The notes under the pieces are model-generated. The model was not told where the DNA came from. It saw nothing but the letters and a program-made list of their open reading frames with translations, and made no database searches. The translations under genes were made by a program, and so were the position numbers. Positions 24,001 through 38,702 of a stretch of DNA of 64,000 nt are shown here, in pieces. Source of the DNA: Onchocerca volvulus (taxonomy: Eukaryota; Nematoda; Chromadorea; Rhabditida; Onchocercidae). The first letter of the stretch is position 1; the number at the start of each line of letters is the position of its first letter. The stretch spans positions 15,702,554-15,766,553 of the forward strand of contig HG738138.1 of NCBI GenBank assembly GCA_000499405.2, read 5' to 3'.

Positions 24001-25366
24001 ATTCTTTGTCAAACAAAAGCATATCAATTTTATCCTAATCTTATGGTTTAATCCGGCATTTCGAATCCAGAGAAGAACTCTAAGATTGCTGAAACTACGA
24101 AATTAGCGGTAAAGAGAATCCACTGCCAATTTTAAATTATTTTTTTCAATGAAAAACTATACATAGCTCTTTTTTTTCCCTCTTTTAAATTAGGCCTCTT
24201 TGTTTAAAATCTGATCACTTTCATCGGATTCTTTCCCTTTGGCTAACAAAAGAAGAAAAAAAACGAAAGGATAAAGCCGAGTAAGAGGGCAAAGTAAACA
24301 ACCAAAATATTGGCTGTAGTTTCAATCTCCGTTCTTTCCTTTCCTCCTTTTTTCTTTTTTTCTTCTTTTTCCCGATCACTTTTCAAACTTTTCAATATTT
24401 TCGGCATTTTAATAGCTGAAAATCCTTTTTTCCTTCTTTTCCTCCTTTTTTTTTTCGATTACTTTCTGAATTTTTCAAAATATTTTCGTCATTTCCGAGT
24501 GCTAAAAACTTCAATAATGAATTGGCCTCATCAATAATATTTAAGCCATATTTTTCTCCGACCTCTCGTTTTTTTCTTTTTACATAAAAATATTTATAGA
24601 AATGTTATATTTCTTTCTCAAATTAGAATCTTTTTGATTTCTGCTACTTAAATTACGCTTCAATTAATTGAAAATGAAAATTAAATCAATGTTTCATCCG
24701 AAAAAATTGATGGAAATAAAAGCAAAAAGTTGAATGAAAATTTAATTTTTTGCAAAGCAAAGCATAAATTTGTATAAATACCTTTACAGACGCATAAAAT
24801 ATGATCCTGAAAACGATCATAATCGCAACCCATTTGAGTACGAGGTGGTCTTTTGATGCATCCTTTAGTGATCCGATAATGATCTCGCTCATCCGTTGGT
24901 CTACGTTCAATAAAACAATAATCTGATTCGCAAGAACCCATCTAAAGAATTGGAAGATGGAATTTTTGACTGATTTTAATTTCCCAAGGTTCATAACATT
25001 TTCTTCAGGTGAAATTACATAACTTTTAATAAATGTAAGATTTTAACTATGGGTTAAGTTTCACTCATCGTAGCACTTTATTTGAAAAAAAATGAAATTT
25101 TTTTTTTTCGAAGTAAAAAATTATTATGATATAAAAACATATTCAAGTGATTCGATACATTACTGTATGTTTTCTTTCAGTTTAATTAAATTGTTAATGC
25201 TGCATTTTTCGAATTTTCTTCAATTTACGGATAAATAAATACTAACCTGACAGTTGCACGGTTCATTATAGCATGTGCCAGCACAAGAATAACAGCGTGA
25301 CGAAACTTGATGTGTTATAAATATTGTAGGTGCTAACATGATGTGCGATAAATATATTATTAACAT
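21068..25366 (-). CDS. Three-repeat Ly6/three-finger-like secreted or membrane protein (7 exons)
   Basis: Exons, in transcription order, are 25366-25247, 24941-24782, 23809-23675, 23381-23282, 22316-22182, 21810-21594 and 21262-21068. Every junction keeps phase, giving 353 residues. Residues 1-24 are a signal peptide (LIIYLSHIMLAPTIFITHQV). Three cysteine-rich repeats follow: about 25-99, 113-189 and 228-316. Each opens with CxxC and closes with the pattern CxCx4CN (LCVCKGEFCND, HCICNTNNCN, YCACIGDHCN), the hallmark of Ly6/uPAR/activin-receptor-ectodomain folds and of nematode ET-type modules. The tail (327-353) is hydrophobic after a small-residue stretch (ATASLNN), so it is a GPI signal or a transmembrane anchor. 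Start: ATG lies 24 bases after an ATTTTAG acceptor, suiting trans-splicing. Function is unknown; an extracellular binding or adhesion role is inferred from the fold only. Confidence 0.75.
21905..22140. repeat. About 77-bp tandem repeat, three copies, in intron 5
   Basis: Three copies share ATCAAGCAGTTATGTAAAGT, ATGATGAT and CAACGATTGGAAAATTTAACA, then TTTGTATCTAATC. They lie in the intron between exons 5 and 6 of the cysteine-rich gene, next to a poly-A run of about 24 bases (21865-21889). Confidence 0.75.
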
Positions 25367-28300
25367 TTCAAGTCGAAAATTATCATCCTAAAATGAAATC
25401 CTGAAATGGTGATAATTTTGCAATATAATCAGAAAAATAGCAGTTCAATTTAGTGTAAGGCGAAAAATTACACAAACTTAAAGAAATTCATTAGATGGAG
25501 ACGAATGCAGCAAGTTGTAAAGGAATTTTCGAAAGTGGCTGAACAACGGAAGAAATCATTAGAAATAGGGATGTAGCAATTGGAGTAAGAATTTTCAGAA
25601 ATCATTAAAAATTAAGAAAAGGAGGAAAAAATTTCAATTTTTCAATTTCAGCATCATGCTGTCTCTCGTCCCTTTTTTACTTATCTTTTCGATGAATAAT
25701 AATAAGCAATGATTAATTAATGCTATTCATTTAGATAAAATATGATAGAATGTACTTTTTAGATTTTAAGTTTCTAAATTTCAAATCTATTTATAGAAAC
25801 TGTAAGACTAATATATTCTCTGGAATGAATAATATTAATGCTTCATCTATGAATAAGTTTTTCGCAATTTTCGGATTGTATCTGTTAATGATTTTTTCTA
25901 GTCTTGAAAAATAGTCTGGACTATTGATTTTATCAAAACTAATAGAGCAAGCTTGATACGATGATTAAACTAAACGACAAATTAGCTATTGCAAAATTTT
26001 CCAATAATTTACCATCTGTTGAGATAATACCTCGTCATCATTTGGCTATTAGAAATAAATTTTCGAGATTATGAAACAAAAACTTTTAGTTTTCATTAAT
26101 CTTTGAATTTTTTGATTAAAATTTCAACATTTTTACATCACTGAATTTCAATAAAAATTTTCGCCAGAAGCATAAGAATTTTATCCTGAAAAGGACAACA
26201 ATAATTAATAATTTTGAGCACAATTCGATTCGAAATTTGAAATTTTCAAAAAATATCTTTTTCAAAGTTATTTTATGTTTTGTCATCTTATTCCAACTCC
26301 TATTTTGTTTTATAGACTGTGCGACTGATATGATATATTTGTTTACTGAATTCCGAATTAAAATTTTTTTCCATAAATCTACAGTATAAATATTTTCAGA
26401 ACTTTGATTGTTTAATCAAGTCCGAATTATGCTAAGCAGGAAAATTATCATGAAATTATAAAGTAATTTTATTAAAACTAGAAGAATATAATAATGCGAA
26501 ACGAAAAAAAATAGTATGAAAAATGACTGAGCAAAGTTTAAAGTAGAAATTTATTTGTCAAATTTCTTTAGAGATCAAAAAATTAAGGTAGATCTAAATC
26601 TATAATTCTATTGATTGCTAGGAAAATCGTAAAGTTCTTTTCTCCTTTTTATTCTCCTTCGTGCGACGAAAAAAAAATTTTAAGAAAAGGAAATTATAAA
26701 AAATTGCATTTATCAATTATAAATAATTAATGTCTCCTTCTAATTTATAATTCCAGAAAAATTTGTTTACATTAAGCTCTGATGAACTATAAAATGAATC
26801 ATTTTCATTCTGCTATGAATAGAATTAGTCGGCAATTAAACAAAACTAATAATGATTGAATCAAATTTGAAATATAACATTAAAAGCTAAGCTTTTAATA
26901 GCTATTGTCTAAAAGTTAGGAATAAATAAAAAAATAACTGACAGTTGTTACTGGAAGGATTTTTTTCTTTTTATTGTTTTATTTTAAATCATTCCTCCAT
27001 AAAATTAAAAATTTGAAACTTAAGTATATTAAACCTAAAAAAAAAGAAAAAAAAATTAAAGTTAAATATCTTATACATAGTGGGGCATATCAAGGAATAA
27101 AAAAACTGAATCATGCATTATTTATAGTAAAGAAATAAATTAAGTAATAATACTGAAGTGTCGAAATATCATTTGACCGAACACATGATGGTTGAAAGAA
27201 ACAGGCAAATAAGCGGATCAAATATAATCACTATAGAAAGATGATCTGATGATAACAGTTAGCATCATTCAAAAAGCTTGTATGCAATGTTATTATAATT
27301 TCAGACAAAAAAAGTTGACAACAATGTTAATTAAATAAAAAGTAACAAAAATACTAATTATCAATCTTACTTATAATAATGAAGAATATTATTGTTTATT
27401 CAGTTTTACTGTTTACTAAAAAAAAATCCTATATTGCGAACAATTTGTAATTTGATATAATTTTAAATACCAAATGTTAAAATTAATTATGCCGAATTCC
27501 AAATGATCATAATTTGCACGAATTGATTTCTCGATAATATCGTTTCCATCTTCATGGCATCCTTCTCTTCTTCCATTATTTTAATTCAACAATATCCACA
27601 ATAATTTAAAAATAATTTGGAATCAAATCCTTTTTAAATGAAATTACCTCGATCGTAAAAATTATCATGCAAATTTGTAACAATTTTAAAGCATTATTTG
27701 ATTGTCATATAACATATAAGAAATATATTTTAATGAAAATAAGTAACTTCTGAAATAATCACCAAGTGACGATAGTATATCACTTTCTTTGATCACTTTC
27801 ACACTTGGAACTTGGTAATTTCCGAGAAATTAACGTTTATTTGGACCGGAAATTGATGCCTTAGTTGTTAGCTTAATGATGCTGATGATAATGATAATGA
27901 TGATGCCGCTAGTTGGTTACTATACTTTTCGTTTATTTCTTCTTCATCTTCTTATTCGCCTTCTCAATTCATTTCCCCAACAATCCTAAATTAGTCCTTA
28001 TCGCTATGATAGCAGCTCTCTCCTTATGTTCGATCATTAAAATTTTTTTTTCCCGAAAACAATACTTTTAGCAAACGAACTCAGAACTGGGAATTCATGT
28101 TTTGAAAAATAAAAATAGTTGGATATGCATAGTGCAAATAATTTCAAAATTATTTTAAAAAACAATTCTTTTTTTCTAAGTCAGTTTCTCACGTTTTTTC
28201 TTGAAAGAATTAATAATTTTAAAAAATAAACATTTTAAGATTTTTACATCACATGAAAATTTTTCATATTTTGTTTCAAACCAATGCTAATCATAAATTA

Positions 28301-28485
28301 GTTTCAAAGTGATGAAATGATTACTGATATGCCTATATTTCGTTTTGCAAAAATATAAATTAAAGCAAATAGTACTAATTTAATTCGCTATACACTAAAT
28401 TCAAAATAATGAAAAATTTGCCACTATCATCTAATATTAAATTATATCAATATCACTATAATAAATAAATGATTAAGAGGTAGTG

Positions 28486-28516
<31 letters not shown>

Positions 28517-31500
28517 GTGATTTGAAAAATAAAAAGGACAGAAAAAAAGGTAACAAAAAAAAAAGAAAGCTATTTGTGAAAAGTTTAAAAGTTAAATATT
28601 AATCTTTAAAAATTAAAAAATTAATTATATAAACTATTTTAAAAATAATTTAGAATATTGATAAAGAATGTCAGCAACATATAAGGATATAATGATATTC
28701 TGCCTAATTTCATTATTTTTTGAAAATTTCAGTAAGAATTTCTCCTACTAATTTATTGCTTCTACCTAAAAAAAAGACAAAAAAGAAAAAAACTGAAAGG
28801 CAAAACTTTTTTGAATACAACGTTGAAAAAAGATGGCGAAAATGCGAAAAAAGTTAAGAAAGTAGAAATAAAAAATATGCAAAAAATGAAAATAAAATAG
28901 AGAAAAAATAAATGCCATTCGAATATAACGCATCATTAAACAATTCTATGAAGAATATGCAAGTTGAAAATTAGCGAGCCATAAATGATAAGATGCTAAC
29001 AATGGTCAAAATTTGATAGATAAATATAACCGAGTAATTTGCATCATTTATAAGCTTCTGTAATTGATATGAAATAAGAAACTTTAATAAACAATCTTGC
29101 ATTAGCTTGATAATTCTTCTTCGACTAGGACTCTAATTTCATCGTTTCCGCTTCGTTCAACATTCTTAATCTATTATATCCATTTTTAAATTGACCTTTA
29201 ACTTTGGTAAACCAAAAAAGAAAAAAGGAAAAAGAGAAGTGAAGTGATATTTTATGATACTTGATTGAAGTTTTTTTTTCCTTCCAATTAGTTTTTCATG
29301 CAATTTGATACAATTAAATAGATGAATAAACAAACAAACGATGAAATTTGATCCAAATTAAATGGATAGGAAGAGACTCAAGATTCAGTAAATTCAATAT
29401 AAATAGAATCAAGTATCAAAATTCGTATAATAAATTAGCTGAATTTCTTGTGGAACTTTTTTTTTCAGAACTTTATTTTTTAATTCGAAAAGCAATTTTA
29501 TTGATATGAATGACAACTCATACAATAAATTAATTGAACTCTTTTCTAGAACTCTTCTCCCAAATTTTCCACTATAAGGATGAAATGATAGATAATTTTG
29601 AAGGCCTTAAGAAAAGTAATAAACAATCTACTGTACGCTCATAAAATATAACTAATAGGTTTTCATCTCGACTTCAATAAATTTTAATTAAATTGAAATT
29701 TCTGGATATATTAAGAAAAGACACAAATAAGGTCGTTTTATACAGGCGTTAGTTTATTTAGAAAGGAGTACAATTTCAAAATGATTGAAAAGTAATATAT
29801 TTGTTCTCATCAAACACCCATTTTTAATGAATAACAATTTATCTTTTCTTCATCTTCTGAATTCTTTTTTTTTTTTTTCTCATTAGAACATGAAACATTT
29901 TTTTCTTTTTTTTTTTTGTAATCAAACTTCGAGAGAAAAAAGTTTTGTTAGATAAACTTCAAACATAAAAGATTAGAATGAAATGAGTTACATTTTATCA
30001 TACTTTTTGATTAAAGAAAGCAACTTTTTTTTTTCACTTCAACTTTTTAATCGATAATGAAATTACATCCTTCTCATCTTCCCTAACCTTTTTGTCCGTA
30101 TATTTTAAATAATCATGTGGACCAAGTTACATATGGCAGTTTTATTTTTAAATTTAACTGACAACTAAAATTAAAATTAAGAACTAAATGAAACTAAATA
30201 GTTAGATGTTAAACAGTTTATAAAATTTCCTCTTTTTGAATTATCCAATGTTTTATGGTCAGAAAGATCGGTCGAATTCTCAAGAATTCCCGGAAATGTT
30301 CTTCTAGCTCATATGAAAAATATCTCTGAGTTATGAGAAAGTTTATCTGTCAATTTTATATAGAAAAAATTCTTTTTTTCTTCTTTGCTAAAAGAAGATT
30401 TTAAAACAACAATTCATACTTATGAAGATGAAAGATAATATTTAAATTTGACATTTATAACATAACTTCATGCACAAATTAATTTTGAAATTCTATTTTA
30501 TCAAAATCATAAAAACTGAAAATTTTATCTTGATAGTTTAACATTATTCTTTGAGAATTTGTTTGAATTGAAGCGACAGAAAAAAATGTTTCAATATTTT
30601 AAGTAAATAAAAATGAAAGACATTTCAGTATATACATATTTTTTTCAAATAAATGAAGAAAAACAAATTAAAAATGAGGTTGTCTGAATTAATAGAATAG
30701 AATTCTAAGCTTTAGATTATCAAAAAACAAAAAAATAAAAAAATTGACTTCATTAAATTCTTACAGAATACGTGAAATCAATTGGTAATGAAATAATTGC
30801 TCCATCGATGGACTAATTAGTAGGTGAACATCAAGATTCGAAATCCAATTTGTTCCGAAGGCCAACCTTGTTCAGCCTTATATCCGATCCGATATTTGGT
30901 TGTGCAAACAACGGAATGCGAAAATTCTGGCTATTTGTTATTCTGAAATAATTACTACAAATTTTTAATAATATATTTGGAAAAAAAAACAATATAATTC
31001 GAAGGAAGGGATAGAGTTAGATAGAACTACACGTACGTATCGAACACGTGAAATATTCAGCAATCAAAGTCAATCTAGACTATCTGGATAACGGAAAATG
31101 ATTGAGATCAAGGACGGTCTATATTATAAATACTAATTTGGTCCGAAATGAATGCTACTTTATCAATTGTTCAGGCAAGGACTGGAAATCAAAAAAAATT
31201 GAAAATTAAGATTATCTGAAAAAATAACTATATATTATTTGGTACACTTATACAAATCAATTCCCTTGTTCAATTTTCAAATAATAAACTCAAAAAAGTT
31301 GTGATTTTAATTATTATCTTATGCATAAGCAATGATTTTAAAAAAATGGTAAAAAAAAAATAAAATTGGAAAGCACTCTACTAATGGACCAAAGAATAAT
31401 AACTTTTAAAGGCTTAGATTAAGGAACAATCCAAAAGAGTAAATTTAATTTTTGACCAATTGTTATTCTTCTCGGCGAATTAATCAGTTTGTTTACCAGA

Positions 31501-34500
31501 AAGAAATGAAAAGAGATCGGTGTGCTGACAATATTTTGGCTCCAATCGATGATAATAATAATGATAGCAATGATGGCAGTGATTGGTGATATGCGTAGTT
31601 GATCGTGTGTTTTATTATTGTAAACCAAACTTCAGACGCTTCATCAATTCGTTCTTTATCCAAGAGAACTCTCTCTAATTATCACCATCCATACCAGCTT
31701 CTTTTAACACTGATAAACAACAACTGTGCAAGTCAAATCATCGGTTATTATCAACACAAGAACGTGAGATAAATATATTTTTGGACGAGATGAATATATT
31801 TTTATCGCATTTAAATTATCAAATTTGAAAAATAATCAGAAGAAACGAAAAAAAGGAGATAAATTTTGATACTTTGAATATTTCTCAAATAATTTTTGAA
31901 AATTAAGTATTAATGAAGGTAAGTATGCTAAAAGTTATTTTCTGCTAAAAAAAAATTTTTTAAATTAAAAATTAAAATAAAAAGCAAAATTGAAAAAAAA
32001 AATCCTTTTAAAAAGCCTTTATGTATGATAAAGATTGAAAACAATCCCACCAAAATGTACTTACTGCTTATAAAACCTTTTATCAACAAAAAAAAAAAAA
32101 AAAAGTAAAATAATAATACAATTCATTCTTGGCCAATAGCAACAAAAGGATGAATATTTTTCAAAAACATTTATAATTTATTTTCATTTTTCTCAATCTT
32201 TTGAAATGTTAGATTTTTAAGATTCGCTCACATATATGCTAATATTTTATAAATATCATTTCTGCAAATTTTTATTATCAATTTTCACACTTAAGACATA
32301 TTAATTCGCGCAACAATATAAAAAAATTTTTCTTTCACTTTTTTTTGAAAAATATAAAATGAGCAGAGATTTCGAAAAGTTGCTGAAATCTATATAAACT
32401 ACCATCGTTTTATTATATTTGAGGTAGTGCTTATTTACTTGAATTTCCACAAACTTCTCAATTTACCCTTACTTTTTGGAAAAACCAGTAATACTTTATT
32501 AATTACCTGTTATTTAATTCCATTTTTGAAGCTTCTAAATTTCTTTCTTGATTTCGTCATACTAATATTAATATGAGAAGTAAACATTCGTCTTTTATTT
32601 ACACTTTTGATTCAATCTAAAGCATATAGAATTCATGATTTTCATTGAAAAGGAAGTCACGCAATTTTCGAACGGAAAAGTTCGAAAATAAATTTGACAT
32701 AAATTTTTTTTAAAAAGAAATTGAATTATGTACACTAATGATTTATTTGTCACGCATATTTAAATGAAAACTTTCCATATGTTGAATTATTTGTTCGTTA
32801 TAATTCCTATACAAATAGCTATAACTTCAAGTTAAATTTTGTGAAACTTTAGTCAAAATTACGATATATCCAAATTTATGAAAATTTAGCACAATAAAAA
32901 AATTTCAGAGAAAATTTTTCTTAAAAAAACAATGTATTAGATTCTAATATTCAAATATATTGAATCCGTCGATGTCTGGAAAAATTATTTATTGCATGCA
33001 ACAGCAAGGTTTATCAGTTAGCTTATCAATTAGGACAATAAAAGTTTTCAAGGAATTTTCGGGATTTTTCTAACACTTATAGATAGAAATATTGGTCGAT
33101 AAATTTATTTTTTTTCATGATTTTCAAATTGCATAATACTATCACGTAACAATTTCCTAGTGCAATAAAGTGAATAACAGGAGTTGACCTTGGAATAACA
33201 ATAATTAAAATAGAGGATTCTGAAGGCTTCAGCATAGAAATTTTTCCTAAAATTTAGAAATTTCCAGTCAAAAACCAAAAAAATAACTTTATTGAAATAC
33301 ATCAGGACAAATAATGCTTTGTTAGGCTATTTCTAAAAAAAAATTTAGAGAAATGAGAACAAAAAACAGTAACTCTTGTGGAATCAAAAGGAATAATTAT
33401 GGTTCATAATAACTGTCTGATCAAAGTCAAAAATTAATAAGAGCTGTTACTAATGCATAATCAACAAACTTAATCAAAACATCTGGACGAAATAAACTAT
33501 GCAAACTTAAAGAATTTAATGATTTGTGGCTAAATCCATAAATTTCAGGAGGATGAAGCTCAGATTTCCAACTCAAACACAATTATAATTTCATAAGATA
33601 TTGCAGTATGTTAGATATTTAGTAATTATCAATAATTTTTGTTTGTCAAATCTTGATTAAAACCTGAAAATTATTTCCACTTCTTTTGAATGTATAAATT
33701 TCTAAATGATAAATTTTGGGGATTGATTGATATGTATATTCTTTGACATCCATTAAAATCCTACATTTAAGTTTAAATAATAATTCCATGATTGTATTCT
33801 ATAAAAGCAATGTATTGATAAAATTGTTACTAATCAAATGTTAACTTTAAAGAAAAAGCATGCAAAAATTGTTATGAGAAGCTTAATTCTATCAGCAATG
33901 AACTGAGAAAAAAACTGATATCTAAAATAATTTCAACAAATCGTTGCTTCCTGGAGATCATAATTTTCGCGAAAATTAACTTTTGCCAAAATGCCTCATC
34001 TATCAACGTTTTTTTTTTTTTTTTTTTTTTTTTTTTCTCTTCTTTTCGCTTTTCCCTCCTTTATTGAATCGCAATCTTTTTGATGTTTATTGCCTTTGGT
34101 TTAGATAATAAATTTAATCTGCTGATTAAATCTCAGAGTCATTTGTTTATTTTTTTTTTTTGTTTTTCATTCGGAGTGGAAAATAGGCTTAGAAAAATAA
34201 TTTACACAAACAGAATGAATCATCGAATTATTTCGATTGATAGCAAAAGAAATATTTAGAAAAGAAAAAGGATTGTAAGGAAGGGAAGATTATTTAGCTA
34301 AAATAATTTAAGTTGATTTTTAAATAATTTAAACTAAAGATTAATTTTTGAAACACACTGAAATCTAAGGTTAAGCATAACGATTTAAATGACATATCAA
34401 CACAAATTTCAGTTGGACTCTCAATAAATTAAGCATGGACAGTCTAAGTCACGAATGGATAAGATAATTTCTTTGATTTTAGAATCTTTAATACGTTGCG

Positions 34501-34831
34501 CTAATGATTATTGACAATTTTTATAATCAGTGTTGATAATCATCCGATTTTTCTGTTTGGAAAGTGGCGTTTAATAGGTAATAATTGCTGTAAACTTTTA
34601 TAATCAGCAGCAATGATCATTTAATTTTATCGATGAAATTCCGCCTGGCATTTACTAGCTGAACCTTATTTATTCGTTGACCAGTTGGATTAAGCATGAT
34701 ATCTTAAATTAGTGAAGCAATATCAGCGTAATTTTTATCTGGATTAATCAAGAAAAAAATCACAAGATTTGTAATCACATCGTACCTCCCAGCAAGTTTG
34801 AACTTATTCGAAACAGTGTTCTTAACTGCAT

Positions 34832-34847
34832 AATGATGATGATGATA

Positions 34848-34889
<42 letters not shown>
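34832..34889. repeat. (ATG)n microsatellite
   Basis: Near-perfect ATG/GAT trinucleotide run of about 58 bases. It produces a poly-serine shadow frame on the minus strand. Confidence 0.95.
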
Positions 34890-34891
<2 letters not shown>

Positions 34892-35434
34892 ATGGACAAA
34901 TTTGCTATGCAAATGTTAATCAAATTTGTCAACTCACAAAGATGAACATGATGTGAAGTCCATGCAATAAATATCAAATTATTCAAAAGCACATACAGCA
35001 ACAACATGACTAACATAAGTAAACTGAACTGAAAACTTTTGATTCGTTAAGCTTTCGTTGTTGTTGTTTTCGTCGTCGTCGTCATTACTACTATTAATAA
35101 ATTCAGAAGGCAAATTTTTCGATTCTATGATGGATTAAACTTAATGCATCAGAAAGTCCAGAAAGGATGGATAAATTTACGAAAATGATTTAGAGAGGAA
35201 GAAGAAAAAAGAAACTAAACATCATTAAATCATTCGTTCTCATTTTGCTCATTTCTTCTCATTCTCTTCTTACTTTTCCTCATCCTTTTACGTTCATCAA
35301 TTTTGAAACGATGACTAAATTTGGTTGGAAATTCATTCGTCGTCTTGATTAGTAATTGCTACCAGTTGACACCAACGCTATTGATAACTAACTGCAGCAA
35401 CAATAACAGCTAATGACATACATGATTCACTAGT

Positions 35435-35865
35435 AAATAATGATGATTAGAAATAGTAATCATAAGCATTGTTATCATAACGATATGATTTTGTCATGAC
35501 TAGAATAATAATACTGATAAATAAGTTCAAAAATTTATGATTGATTGGCAATAGTGATGATTGGAAATAGAAGTTAGTAATCATTATTATCACAACATTT
35601 TAGTTTTGTAGTGATCAAAAAATAATCGTAATAAGCAGACTCAAAATTTATGATTGATTAGCACTAGTCATGATTATTAATAGCAATTATAATCATTGCT
35701 ATTATAGCTTTGTAATTTTGTCATCACCAGAATGATAATAATGATAAGTAAATTCAAACTTCAATGATTGATTTTTAATAGTATTTATAGCAATTTTGAT
35801 GATTATTATCATAGCTTTATAACTCTGCCATGATCAGAATGATTAGAGCAATAAACAACATTAAA
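35435..35865. repeat. About 113-bp degenerate tandem repeat, four copies
   Basis: Copies begin near 35440, 35554, 35667 and about 35775. They share TGATGATTNGAAATAGNAAT, AATCATTNTTATCATA(A/G)C, TTTTGTCATGA(C/T)CAGAATAA and AAATTTATGATTGATT. Confidence 0.75.
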
Positions 35866-38702
35866 GTGTTAGAAAAAAGCAGTGCTAATGATGCGGAATG
35901 ATCATACCGAACTTGTATTGCGCCTAAAAATCATGTTAAAATAAAAATTTATTTTAAGACTTCAATACCTCTTCAAACTTGTTACTCTTTAATTCTTCTC
36001 TCTTCAGTATTTCTTGTTTCTTTTCGATTGTTCTCTATCATTTTCCTAGGCTAAAGTTTCCGTCTTCGTTGACAAATGTCATTGTTTCATCTTTTCCTGT
36101 TTCGCTTGGCTCAAATCTATTTGAATGCAATTTCATTGAACAAATGTAGCCAAACATGTGAATGAAATAGTAATGCATTGAGTATAATTTGCCAGTTAAA
36201 ATGAAATATTTGCTGCGAATCAACCATTTTGTTGAAATTGTTAAAATTTATCGGCAAATGATATATAAAAAAGGAAAAATAAAATATATAAAGTAAAAAT
36301 GGAAACCTCTATATCATGAAGAATATAAGATGAGATAAGATACGGAAAATATGATGATTATAATACATGTTAATATCGTAGAAATTATAGGATTAGCAAA
36401 TGAATATGAAATATTAAATGATAATTGTACTCTATCTGGACAGATGAAGATGAGCACCTAACATTTTTATCATTCTTTCAATATTGCCAAGTAAATTCAG
36501 CTTATCCAAGCTATAAATTTACAAATTAAAATTTAATATTTAACTGTCATCATTTTTACAACTTGGAAAATTTTTCGATAAATTTGCTGCATAGTTTCTG
36601 TCTTCATATTTTTTTTTATAACTGAAATTTTTTATCCTTTTTCTCTCTGTTGCATATTGTTTATTTATTTTCTCTCTCTCTCTTTTTCGAATACAAGATG
36701 CCACTGAAACAAATAATATAAATTAATTATATTATGAAATGATGGATGATTTTTGAATAAGAAGAGGTTGTGTTTTGTTTTGGTTTTCTTCAGTGATCAA
36801 AACAAAGTAAAACAGCTGTGTGCCATAAGGTATCTTTAAAATAAAAAGAAAACTTTGACATCATAGAAATCATGTTATTTCTTCAGATAAAATCATTTTT
36901 TGCTTTAAAAAAAACAGTGAAAAAAATGAGTTGTAAAACTTCAAATATAATCATTTGTTCCTTAAAAAGGAGGAAAAACTTTATCACAAATTGGAGTGGT
37001 AGTTAAAAGTATAATGATTATATTTAAGACCTTGTAATTCAACTTTTTTTCTTCTTTTTTTGAAAGTAACGAATGATTTTGCATTAGGAAATGGCATAAT
37101 TTCTATTCATCAATTTAACCGACAAATGTATTTCAAAAAATCACAGCAAGTAGAAATTCATCTCCATGAAGTAGAATGGTCTTCTAAAAATTATCTCAAT
37201 AAAAAACAAAAAAAGAAAATGAAAAGCGAAGTCTCTCAGCCATATATTTATTGCTTAAAACTCAGCATGTTACGAAATTAATTCGATCATACCGAAATTT
37301 TGAAAAATGAATTTTAAATTTTGATCAATGCTAAAAGTTGGAAAATAATTGGAAAGAATTATGATCAAATTTTAAGCTTAATATCTATGAAAAGATTCAC
37401 AGGTAAATTATCATGAAAAAAGGCACCAAAAAAGTGTTTGTCAGGAGTATAAAAAGTGTTAAAAGAAGAAAAAGTAAAATTTGAACGGAAAAACAAAAAT
37501 ATACTGAATTTTAATAACATTAATAGATTTTTCTGACTTGGATTAATTCATAATAATATTAGCCTATAAGCTATTAGTGAAGTTTTTTTTTTTTTAAAAA
37601 AAAAAGGAAAAAATTGTTGCTTAACCCATAAAAGTGGCATAAGCTATTTTAAGGAAAAATATGGTGAAACTTATTGAAGCATAGGACAATGGGACATATT
37701 TTCATATTTCCATTTCCTCTTTCTATTCCAATACCTACAATTTTATTAATTTTTAAAATATAATTTCGAGCAATTTAAACTGATGTTTACTTAAAGCAAT
37801 TCATCAATCGAAGAAGTTTTTATATATCAACCGAAAACTTACAAAATAAAAAAAAAAAAAGGTGAGAAAACAAGGAAACAAGGCAGATAGATGTATACAG
37901 GAAGGAAGTATGAAATTTTTTCATATATGTAAAGCTCAGAACGCATTTTGATGAATAAAAGCTATTATACAACCACTGAAAATTTTTTCCTTTTTTTTTC
38001 TTTCTCTCCTTCGAAAAGGAAATTGTAGAAAATGAAGAGAGAAAGCGAAAAATATGAATTATTTTTGTTGGTAAAAGAAATAAATGATGTGATTTAAAGA
38101 AATTTCCTTCATCAAAGTTTAGCACATTTAATGCTTGTGAAATATTCCATAATATTCGATTAAGAAAAAATTATTAAAAAATTTCGCCTGTTTATAGTTG
38201 ATTTTATTTGAATTTGCAATTAAAAAGTAATAATTTATTTTCAGATAATTTGTTTAGAAGTAATTTCAAAGTGTTTTCACATACAAAAAGGATGAAGTCA
38301 ATTTATTCAATTGAAATTCTTACTAATTGCCTCATTAATTGCTTATTTTCGAAGAGGAAATTTTCTCACCCAATCTCTTATAAAATGATACTATTTTCTG
38401 AGATTATATTATAAAATGGATGATGAAATGATGCCATTAATTTGTCACCAATTAAATTTAAATTCATCGCAGCGTTGTTGATATTTACATTCAAATTTTT
38501 GCGTATATTTGTCGTATTACTAATAAGAGAAGATTCAATACTTTATAACAAATGATAGCTTTTTGAAATAATATTAAAATTTAAATAAATTACTGAATGT
38601 AATGTGATATTTTACATCACCATTTTAGAATTGAAAAAGCGAAAACGAATTCTCCTTTTTTAAATTTTTGAAATGAAACTTTTATTATTTTTGCTCATAA
38701 AC

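Larger units (their letters stand above)
25390..38700. other. Gene-poor region
   Basis: No exon set could be assembled on either strand. Contents: long A or T runs (28493-28516; 34010-34036), a trinucleotide microsatellite, a tandem array at about 35440-35865 and small G/C-richer islands (for example 30850-30950). The introns and flanks of neighbouring genes look the same in composition, so hidden short-exon genes cannot be excluded. Confidence 0.5.

Noticed and set aside
32419..32445. TGAGGTAGTGCTTATTTACTT, resembling the let-7 seed
   Set aside because: No complementary arm within 100 bases forms a precursor hairpin, so the seed match is likely chance.
34822..35016. Poly-serine frame on the minus strand
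   Set aside because: Direct product of the ATG microsatellite.
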